Shown: one piece after another, positions 55,225-64,000 of the stretch
Numbering within the stretch: the first letter of the stretch is position 1
Layout of the letters: each line of letters begins with the position of its first letter
From: Diphasiastrum complanatum
Taxonomy: Eukaryota > Streptophyta > Lycopodiopsida > Lycopodiales > Lycopodiaceae
Reading direction: 5' to 3'
Assembly: GCA_029204225.1 (NCBI GenBank)
Contig: CM055107.1
Location: 48,972,546 to 49,036,545, forward strand
Length of the DNA: 64,000 nt
Notes under the pieces: generated by a model
Told to the model about the DNA's origin: nothing
Databases searched by the model: none
What the model saw: only the letters and a program-made list of their open reading frames with translations
Position numbers and translations under genes: made by a program

Positions 55225-56511
55225 TGCAAAACTGCTTGAAACTTTTGCCGTAGGCTAAAAACAGTATGCCGAGGCCAACAGTGATGTCAGAAGTTGAAAA
55301 TAATGACCTGCACTTTTTTCCTTACCAGGCCACTCGCCGCTTTTCTACCAATTTGAAAGCCAAATTGGCGTCGCCTTCCGAAATGCACTTAGTCGTCAAC
55401 TCCCAACAACGTGCCCAGTGAAATGGTGAAATCACTTTTGAGGCACTCCGAACACTTTCGTCGTTGCAGTCACTCTGTTTTGCTGTACCGTACTTGCAGG
55501 TACAGTCCGGGTGCCCTTCATTTGGACGTTATAGCCTTTCGTTTGGGTCAAAATAGGCAACGGACCCAAAAATAGGGATTTTCTTTGTTTTTGAACTTTT
55601 CTTCACCTTGAAGAAACTTCACTCTTCACTTGTGAAGGAACCCAACTCCAATTTCAGTATGAAATTTTTTAATGAAGTTGAAGGCCAAAATGCACTTCGA
55701 TTCTTCAGGGCCCTCTTCAAAAACCCTCCAGACTCCATCCAATGGCTGATTATGATCCTACTGGGGATATCCCTTCTGGATAGCACAAACTGAGCCGTTG
55801 ATCTTGTAGCTTCTCTATCCAACAGATCTGAGCACTCTTGTGCACTAATGGAGAGTCTTGTAAGCACTACCCACTCCGAAACGCTATGGTTTCACCCTGG
55901 TTCCACGCGCGAACAGTCTGCGACCTCCCTGTCTACGACCGCGCCTCCCCAAGCTACATGTTGCTCGATCAAACTCGCCTATGGATCGATTTGAGCACAA
56001 TCTGAGGCCTAGAGTCTGTAGAGTCTTCAATCATGAAATTCCGTGGAGAAACGGTGATTTTAGCTCAACTTGACAAAGTGACTTTTTTCACCTTTAACTG
56101 CAAATCTGCTAGGTTAACTGTCTGGAGAAAAATCTTTGACATAAACCTCATAATCTCTGCATGGCTGGTTGACAATGTAATTAGCTTCCTTCCTGTCCTT
56201 ACGGCATCCAAAACTGTGCACAAACAGCGAAGAAATCACCAGTTATGTATAAAAAACCGTAACCCCAAACCCGGTTTCAGTTTTCAACTGGCTTCAAAAT
56301 TGTCAATTTTTTTACCAAATTTTTCCCTGTCTGATGTTATGCACAGGCTAATAATCCCTCTGCTGAGCTTGGCAAGCCTCTATAAACTAGAAACCGTGCA
56401 CCAGTGCTTCTCTTTCCATCTTCAACCCGCCGTAAATCCCGAACTCTTAGAAGATAGTTCTCCCGAAGCTCTCTTCAACAACGATGTTGTACTGTGTACA
56501 CTCCCTGTACG
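55225..56511 (-). other. Copia leader region (1.3 kb)
   Basis: Non-coding sequence between the gag start and the primer site in minus orientation. The plus-strand open frame 56033-56518 falls wholly within it and is taken as incidental. Base composition is more GC-rich than the window average. Confidence 0.5.
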
Positions 56512-56523
56512 GCTCTGATACCA
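56512..56523 (-). promoter_or_regulatory. Primer binding site, initiator tRNA-Met
   Basis: Plus strand GCTCTGATACCA, the complement of TGGTATCAGAGC, next to a probable LTR on the right. Confidence 0.85.
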
Positions 56524-56815
56524 ACTTAGAATTTGCTTTGCACAGGAACACAGATCATGCTACACAGTAACACAGACATAAAACACTCTCCATAGCAAGC
56601 TCACATAGCAACTGTATATCTCAAAATGAAATTACACTGTACATATAGTTGTTCACTCAGACAACCCATGCATGACCTAGGTTGCCGTTGGCAGGATGCG
56701 TGTCCCGTCGCCTTGCCTCCTGGCGAGGCCAACTGATCCTTATCCACTGATAGGACCCACAGTACAGTAACATAGTGATTCTACTTTAATTCTAACTCAA
56801 ACAACATGCATCCTT
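56524..56815 (-). repeat. Probable 5' LTR of the truncated copia
   Basis: Lies next to the primer site. It contains AGTAACACAGACA repeats and a GC-rich CCTTGCCTCCTGGCGAGG hairpin near 56721-56738. No partner LTR is in the window, so the limits are approximate. Confidence 0.45.
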
Positions 56816-58005
56816 GTTCCAGAGGGATAGTGGACTTGGCCACTATCTTAGGCATTTTATGAAGAATGAGATCTGTATTGCTCATTCAAAGCTCAGCCCA
56901 GTTGGGGAGAATTTGATAATGGCAGTTAAAGCTTTATCATTTTATCTAGGAGGACATAAATTTGTTAAGACGAATAAAATCATTTTTGTCAAAAGTTCTT
57001 ATGTTTTGAACATTCTAGATTTTATTTTTTAGAATGTTCATTATGGAGCTCCCATTATTCATTGTACGCTGCTTATATTGAGCTTAGTGGAAATAAGGAT
57101 AATGCACATCTATTAGATGCATACTCTAGCAAAGAATTTCTTCATGACAATACCGCTATAGAAGTTAACACAAAAGCTGATAATGAATAGTGAACACTTT
57201 GTATTTTGTTATAATACAATCAATACATTCACATTGAGTATCTCTACTCTCTCTTGTTCCATGAATTTGCAAGCAATTCTGAACATGTCATGATTTGATG
57301 ACAATGATGATTGAATGTCTTTGTTATCTTCTACTCAACAATCATCTAATTTTCTTTTCCTGTATGAACGTGGATGCTTTTCTAAACTTGTTGTATTGTG
57401 TGGACTTTGTTATATGTCGAACCTAAACTTTGCGGTGGAACCACTGAAACAATTGATAAATGTAGTTTTGTTTTTCATTGGTTCCTCCATGTTGTGTATT
57501 TCGATGACATGTTGCCTGTGCTTGCCAATGTGACTTCTTCATCCCTTGTGATGACCAGACACTCAGAAAAAAAAAAAGTGTTTGCAAAAAATGTTGTATG
57601 ATCTCTTAGTATGTGTTGCAGATGTCAAAACCATAATGTTAGTCTTATGTTTAAATCTAAATATATATGGAAAATTGAAAGCATCTTGAAGAATTTATAC
57701 TAACCATGTAATGAGTGATGTGATCTTCTCCCCATGCTTTTGATATTGCATCAACAAACTCGACACAAGTCCTTTGTACAACTTTCTTATCAATATCAGA
57801 GTATTTATGTTCGGATGACCTCTATTTTTGAGAGTAGGTGTACATGTGTGAGAAAGATTTTGAGATGTACAAGTTTCACTTTAATCTCTTTTAATAAATC
57901 CTTTTTGATATCTTGGCTAGGTGCTCTCTCTAGATTCTAAACCCTTACCTTAAATTCAATAAACCTATTCTTTATCAGACCTACAAATACTTTACAATTT
58001 AAAGA
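56816..58005. other. Unassigned DNA
   Basis: A plus-strand frame at 56814-57032 (72 codons) and a Cys-rich one at 57315-57533 carry no motif known to me. An LTR-like segment with a TTATAATACAATCAATAC block lies near 57208-57230. Confidence 0.3.
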
Positions 58006-58009
58006 GTGT

Positions 58010-59110
58010 TCTAGCTAAAAGGGTATAGGGCAAAGGATAAGAGATCTAGGGATCTAGAGTTAGGGTAAGGAGTTTAGGATTTAGGGCAACAACTTTAGAT
58101 AAGGGATCTAGAAAAATGGATTTAAAATATGTGGGATTTTGGATTGGGGATAAGGGATTTGGGGTTTATTTAAAGGAGTAAGGAGATTGCAGTTTACAAT
58201 ATTAGGGTTAGAACAAGGAGTTTGATATTTAGGGTTTATGGTTTGAGGTTTAGGATTTAAAGTCCAGGGTTTATGAAAAGAATAAAGGGGCTTGTGATTT
58301 AGGGTAATAAGTTTTGGGCTAAGTGCTTAGGATAAAGAGTTTGAAGCTTATAATTCAAGATAAAAGGTTTGGTTTGGAATTTAAAGTTTAGGATAAGAGG
58401 TTTCAAGTTTAGGGTTTGGAAGTAGGGTTTAGAAAAAGGAGTTTAGGACTAAAGAACTAGGGCTTGAAATAAAGCGTTTGGGATTTAGAATTTAGGGTTT
58501 TGGTTCAAGGGTTTAGGTTAAGTTCATAGTAAGGAGGTTGCAATTTAGGGTAAGATTTTTTGGGGTTAGGGTTTAGGGTAATGTAGTTGGAATCTAGTGT
58601 TAAGGGGTTTGTAATTTAGAATTTAGGATAAGGGATGTAGGGAGAAGGCTTAAGGTTAAGGGTAAGGGAGTTTCGTGATATTGGGTAGGGGATACAGGAA
58701 AATGAGTTGTGAGAATGAAGCTTAGAGGTTGTGGTAAGGAATTTGGAGCTTATGGTTCTAGGTAAGAAAATTTGAGTTTAGGGTCTAGGGTTTAGTATAA
58801 AAAGATGGGGTTTGAGTTTATAGTATAGAATTGAGAGTTGAGGATCTAGGGTAAGGTATCTAGAGAAAAAGATTTAGAGTAATGAGCTTGGGTTTCAAGG
58901 TCTGGAGTTTGGCGTATTTAGATTAAGGAGTTTGGAATTTCAAAAAAGAGGCTTGGGGTTCAGGTTTTGGGGCCCACGGTTAGGGTAAGAGATTTAAAAA
59001 AGGGGATTAGGGTAGTCTTGGAATCTAGGCTAAGGAGTTTTGGGTTTAAGGAGTTTGGGGTTTAGTGCAAGAGGTTGAGGATTAGCAGTTTGGGGTTTAG
59101 TTTTATTTAT
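58010..59110. repeat. Degenerate telomere-like tract, G-rich strand (TTTAGGG variants)
   Basis: About 1.1 kb of imperfect units such as TTTAGGG, TTAGGGT, TTTGGGG, AGGAGTT and TTTAGGA on the plus strand. Perfect tandem units rarely exceed two. Orientation is opposite to the tract at 5320-6200. Confidence 0.8.
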
Positions 59111-59137
59111 TAATATTTGGATTATGTGGCATATCTA

Positions 59138-59580
59138 GATCATAGAACCCACGATTCTCAAAACCGTGGGTCCTAGAAACCGTGGGGTTAACAGTACAAT
59201 AGTTCATGAACCGTGGTATGGTTTCTCTATTTAATTAATTAGTTAATTAATTATTTAATTAGTTACCAAATTCCACCCAAAAGCCTTGCCAAGCCATTTT
59301 TGGTTCTCATTTTACAAATTTCACAAATGGTCTTTCATAGAAGATTTCAAAAATTTCACAGATTTCAGAGATTTTTTGTCCTCATTTCACATATTCCTCA
59401 TTTTTGACCTTTTTTTGGCATTTATTTGGGCTATTTTTGGGGGTGGAAAGCTTAAAAACAATTAATCTCATACAGTTCACCACAGTTCCCGCTTAAATTG
59501 TCTGTGAACCATACATTAGTTCACTGTACAGTTCTAAGAACCGTGGTGAACCATACGCGGCTCTCAAATTCTTTGCTCTA
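59138..59580. repeat. Palindrome-rich element (CCACGGTT / AACCGTGG)
   Basis: Clusters of AACCGTGG, ACCGTGGG, GAACCCACG and GGTGAACCATAC lie at both ends (59148-59225 and 59480-59572) in inverted arrangement, enclosing an AT-rich middle. It resembles a MITE or a transposon end with inverted repeats; no duplication was fixed. Confidence 0.45.
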
Positions 59581-61245
59581 CATATATATTATGTTATAAT
59601 ATTGAAATACAAAGGTGAGCTGGGAACTCACATGTTTAGATATATCTAATGGAGATAGTCCTTTAAGATTTCATCGCTTACATTATGATAGGTAAGGTAG
59701 GTTAGAACCACATATTTCATTATCCAAAGAACCTTTTTGGTTGTGAAAAGTTAGAGCTTGTACCACTTATCTTAACATACTTCTCTAAATTGTTTATCAT
59801 CAAAGTTACCACGTCATTCTTGGTGAAGAAGGTCACCTAACGATGTAATAGGTAATGTCAATATTTTGTAGTAACATAGGCTATTGAAAGGCAAACTTTC
59901 TTAGGCTTGGTCTAATTCAACTTAGAGCTGTTAATCTCTCTCCTAGCAAATATTGTCTGATGATGTTTCTTGTCCCATACTTCAGCTGGACAACAATTTA
60001 TACAAGTCTCTGTTGGGCTTGTAATGGCGAAAAACTCCTTGTCATAGTGGGAAAGTTTCAAAATAAATAGCTCTAGTTATAGGTCATGAAGGTTGAATTT
60101 TTTTTTTTCAAAATAGGTGTCCATTTTTAAAGACTACCCATTCCTTGAGGCTTTTCACCTTTTACCACATTGCTTTCCTCATCATTCCATATTCGTGGAG
60201 GGGATGGATCTATCTAAAGCAAAACTTCAATAACATAAAACATAGATTCCTGCACTAACTATCCCTTTGGACTTGCCTTATGACGACGGACAAAATCTTT
60301 CAAAACTTTCATGAATCTCTCAAAGAAAAAAATCTACCTACATTATATTTTAACACATTGAGAGCATTATGTTATTCATTTAAAAACATATATCACTGGC
60401 CAAATAGACTACGTGCTTGACATTTTTCCAAAGGGGTTCACCCTATCAATGTGTTTCCATGTAAGAGAATTTGAGGGTACTCTCTTGTTCTCATCCGAAG
60501 AACAATACCTAGCATGCCAATTCAGAAATTCTACAAGAGACTTGCAACAAGGTTGTCATATTGACGTAATTACTATTTGTTTTCACGAAAATAACTATAC
60601 CATTGACATAATTATGTGAAATCTCATAATAACGTCAACAAAAAATGACCCTTTGGTAATGTTGGACCGGGTTGTCCAGTGGAATAGCTATCCGGGCTCT
60701 ACAAACTTAGCCCGTTGGGCTCCGCCGGATCCAAAAATGATGCCCGCCGAGACCCGGGGTGCCCTCTAACATAGCTCTCACGGTTTAGGTTTAGGTTTAC
60801 ATATTCAATTACTGTGCAATCTTGAATACCTGAGCGTTCAATTAATGTGCAATCTTCAATAAATTTACAAACAAGCCTTTTGGGCCCACGGGCACCATGA
60901 TGAAGACCGTCGGGCATCATTAATGGACCCACCAGGCAGCCAGTTTGTCCAGTTTAGGCTGGTGGAACATCAACCCAATCATTATTAATGTTCCAAGGCA
61001 CGGATAATAACCCTCATATTTTTCAAATTTTACTTAACATAATTACGTTTCTAAAAATCCTGCTTGCAATGAAACAATTGTTGCAATTGTAGAATTATTG
61101 GAAAATCTTGCAACACCTTGCATGGCATAGTGGTTCCTTGTGAGTTGTCTCAAATATCGAGGACTATCACATACAAGACAAGCCTTTAACCCTCGATACT
61201 CACCATGATATAAGATGCAATCTTTCGAACAAGCAGCATTTTTCT
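59581..61245. other. Unassigned DNA with a GC-rich patch
   Basis: No coding sequence was recognised. The patch at 60663-60780 is GC-rich with inverted pieces (CCCGTTGGGCTCCGCC and CCCGCCGAGACCCGGGG), unlike its AT-rich flanks, and may be a piece of another element. Confidence 0.3.
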
Positions 61246-61264
61246 TAGTCTTTCCTTGCTGTTT

Positions 61265-61700
61265 TTTTTCCTAACTGTTGCATTTCAGACCATGTTTCGC
61301 ACAGTCTGCATTTTTGAACTGTTTTGTCACACAGTTCGCAATTTTTGGTCATGAGAAAAATACATCACTAAGTCAAAACACTCAGAAAATAATTTTGGCC
61401 GCGACATTGTCTTATAAATGCCTTAGAAATGTTTTCTGGCCTACTGTCACATTTCGAGAAAAAGTGCCACTGTCATGTTTTTTGCATTTTGGAAAAAAAC
61501 AACACTGTCTCCAAATGCCTTAGAAAATGTTTTTCAGGCATGTTGCACGTTTTCGCCCTTCAAAAAGCAACACTGTCGGGTTTTTTGCTCTTCCGAAAAA
61601 GTGACATTGTCTCCGCCTTCCGGAAAAATGTGAAGGTGCCCTTGAAAATGCGACACTGCCCTTAAAATCACAAAGGTGTCTTTTAGCAAAATGCGAAGGT
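61265..61700. repeat. Degenerate array of GACACTGTC / ACACTGTC units
   Basis: Units of about 40-60 bp containing CACTGTC, TTTTTTGC and GAAAAATG recur about eight times, mostly direct with some inverted. The array looks like a subterminal repeat of a third DNA-transposon family; its owner is not identified. Confidence 0.5.
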
Positions 61701-62144
61701 CTGCAGTGTGAAGTAATGGGCATAAAGCGGCTGATGCGCGAAGGATAGTGATAGGAAACTAGAATCAATTTTTATTCAGCCTGATGTATTTCTTTTGATT
61801 AAAGCTTTGACTTAATCAGTTCCCTAGATTGATCACAGAAAGGATCAACAAAGAATACAAAAAACAAAAGAGGAAAGAGATCACAGATATGGAACAGACA
61901 TAACTGTAAAACGAGATAGCTCCAGAGTGAGTTTACAAATTAGTAGTAGCTAGTCATATTACTCGTGAGAGAGAACATCTCTCTTGCGCCAACATGCTGA
62001 TTTGAGAAATAGATAGCAGTCAAAAGAATGTTGTAAATATAGTTCTGACAATAGAAGCGATTTTCGCAATGCTCTATTTTGTAATGTGTATGATCTGCAA
62101 TATTGGAATGCATGCTAGCTGTATATAACTTTCTGTTGTTGAAA
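61701..62144. other. AT-rich, possibly LTR-like
   Basis: No gene seen. The composition and the run of short A/G tracts resemble copia LTR sequence, without a partner in the window. Confidence 0.3.
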
Positions 62145-62660
62145 TACAAAAATTCAATCCCCTAGGAGATCCATCAAGTCTCAGACTATTATAACTCAAT
62201 CCAGAGTATTGTAGTTACTTTAACGAGTTAATAGCCCCATTTATAGCATCACATGCAAGAAATCAACAATCCATCTAAATCTCAATAGATGTAACTGTCT
62301 CCTATAAATTTAGAGACGTGGATTGAATCCATACACAAACACATGTAGACTGCCATCTGTAGCATAATACAATCCATTAAAATAACCAAAACTCTGGATA
62401 AGCAAAAATAATTTACTTACAAGAAATGCTTGTGAGATCCAATAGGACTCAATAAGATATTAGATTAAAGAGATTTAGACTTCCAAATCAGTAATCTGAA
62501 ATCTCAACCATTTTAGTAGATTGGAAATTGCTCCTCATATTTAAGAATCAATGTATTTTCTAATTGTCCTATGATTAATATATATGATCCGTCAATCACA
62601 AATAGTTAGATTCTTATGATTCATCAATCATAATTTTTTGGAATCTAAATGATACTAAAT
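62145..62660. repeat. About 520-bp dispersed repeat, copy 2
   Basis: Partner of 45599-46138, same orientation, with a few short deletions. Confidence 0.75.
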
Positions 62661-62989
62661 TCCTAAAGTATACTAGATTTTATGTCTAATACATAACTTA
62701 GAAAAGATATAGGAAATCATTCTAAAATCTTCCCCATCCTGGACATATTGGATTTTAAGAATATTTCTCAAACTAGATTCTTAACCAAAATGTGAGTTAT
62801 CCAAATTCCGAACCATCAAGTAATCAAAGACAAAAAGCATACCAAAATAATATCAATAAGCAACCTCATCAAACCCCCCTGAGTACTCAAACTAGGATTA
62901 GGTTGATTCACTACATAAATTTCATGATCAAATTCACTTCTATAACCACAAAACTGAGATTAATAACTTCTGATCTTGCTTTGACACAC
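62661..62989 (+). other. Leader-like DNA before copia copy B
   Basis: No clear tRNA-Met primer site was found here. The last 15 bases before the gag ATG match those before the gag of copy A. Confidence 0.4.
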
Positions 62990-64000
62990 TCGATGGAGAT
63001 AACTACCATCTTTGAAAGTCCAAATCATACTACTAGCTAGAAAATTGTGGGACATCGTTGATGGCACTGAATTCAAACCAGAAGGTGACGCAGCCATCAA
63101 ATGGAGACTGAGAGATGGCAAGGCTTTTTCCATGATCACTCTCAACATTAAGAACACCCAAATCAGTCACATACATGTTGTTCAGACTGCTAAGAATGCA
63201 TGGGGCATTCTAGCAACTCTTTATGATATCATAGATGTCACTTCCAAACTCCACTTGAGGAAGAAATTTTTCACCCTGAGAAGATCTGACACAGATAGTG
63301 TTTTGAGTCACCTCAACAGATGACTACAACTGGCTCAATCATAGAAGATTCCAATGTCGTCATGACTCTATTATTGAGTCTACCTGAAGCCTACAAAAAT
63401 TGGCTTATGGCAATTTCAACCCGTAAGCATCTCACTCTATCAAGAGTAATTCTATGCTTCTACAAGAGTGAATCAAAAGAACTACATCCTCCTCAGGCTT
63501 AGAATCGGATCCTCAAGCTCTATATTCAAAAATTCAGAAGTTCATATCCAAGAAAAAAAGGACTCCCGAACTTTGAAGTACAGCAACGAAAAGAAGAAGC
63601 AGTTCCAAGAGCAAGAAAATTCTGCTTCAACCAGTTACTCAATCCAACAATAGGAAGCAGATGAAGTAGCTTTCATGACCAAAGTTGGAGAAAAATAGGA
63701 TATTGATTCCTAGTATCTAGACTCACATATGACTCACCATCGCGACTAGTTCAAAGACTACAAGTCATTCACCCACTCTCGAGTTGTGCAACTAGGATAC
63801 AACTCATCTCATTCCATCTAGTGTAAATAAATAGTCAAAATTGAATTTCATAAAGGTGAAGTCAATGTTCTCCACGTTCCAAATCTGACCAAAAATCTGC
63901 TCTCAATTAGCAAAATCACTGATTAAAGATGGAGGGTCAAATTTGATACAGATGGCTGCACCATTCTTGACAAATCTTGTAAAGGATCGAACAACCAGAT
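62990..64000 (+). pseudogene. Copia gag, protease and pre-integrase (copy B), runs off the window
   Basis: From MEITTIF near 62993, frames with several stops encode IVDGTEFKPEGDAAIKWRLR, DGKAFSMITLNIKNTQI and LHLRKKFFTLRRSDTDSVL. A Lys/Ser/Gln-rich tail (63520-63650) follows, then a protease remnant DSHMTHH near 63720 and the pre-integrase VNVLHVPNLTKNLLSISK (about 63860-63915). Lesions include a stop near 63040 and a deletion or shift near 63320. It belongs to the same family as copy A at 39720-41841 in the opposite orientation, and it may carry the integrase that copy A lacks beyond the window edge. Confidence 0.8.

Noticed and set aside
56033-56518. 161-codon plus-strand frame
   Set aside because: It lies entirely in the copia leader opposite the primer site and has no domain; taken as chance.

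Overview
The window looks like nuclear DNA from a seed plant with a large, transposon-rich genome. It is AT-rich, and almost everything recognisable is a plant-type mobile element: Ty1/copia elements primed by initiator-Met tRNA (TGGTATCAGAGC), a Ty3/gypsy integrase, and CACTA (En/Spm) elements. The one host-type gene is a glycosyl hydrolase family 9 (GH9) endoglucanase whose intron is more than 12 kb long and full of transposons. Such bloated introns and old nested repeats would suit a gymnosperm, but this is inference from architecture only.

Layout. 1-2.6 kb: a CACTA accessory (TnpA-like) gene with one frameshift, an array of GCCACGCGTGGC palindromes, and a transposase C-terminal fragment. 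4.2-6.2 kb: a duplicated 64-codon unit, then 0.9 kb of degenerate CCCTAAA repeats. 6.5-11.26 kb: a probable second CACTA element with palindromic GTCGGAATCCGAC subterminal repeats, GA/GT/TA microsatellites and a decayed TnpA-like gene. 12.4-18.0 kb: a complete, very young LTR element carrying one 1046-codon ORF, which is a copia gag with CCHC knuckle fused to about 750 codons of unknown sequence and no pol. It sits inside a dead gypsy integrase (12.4 kb and 18.0-20.36 kb). 21.0-22.4 kb: a broken coiled-coil gene. 22.4-28.4 kb: a complete but frameshifted copia element on the minus strand, immediately followed by a MITE. 30.2-34.64 kb: a third, left-truncated CACTA with transposase and TnpA-like genes arranged head to head. 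It lies just upstream of GH9 exons.

34.8-48.4 kb: a GH9 endoglucanase pseudogene on the plus strand. Four closely spaced exons (34.8-35.68 kb) and the last exon (48.09-48.41 kb) flank about 12.4 kb holding a 3-kb coiled-coil pseudogene, two copia fragments and microsatellites. 48.9-57 kb: a mosaic of copia fragments and a decayed gene with a DUF7869-like domain. 58.0-59.1 kb: about 1.1 kb of degenerate TTTAGGG repeats, opposite in strand to the tract at 5.3 kb. 59-62.7 kb: palindrome-rich and degenerate repeats. 62.98-64 kb: the start of another copia copy of the same family as the one at 39.7-41.98 kb.

No intact host gene, rRNA, tRNA or CRISPR array is supported. The strongest candidate for something undescribed is the young gag-only element at 12442-17996. 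It has near-identical LTRs, a perfect target-site duplication, and a long unbroken fusion ORF that matches no pol domain. Its gag and LTR ends resemble those of the pol-bearing copia element 4.4 kb away, so cross-mobilisation by a related autonomous family is plausible.
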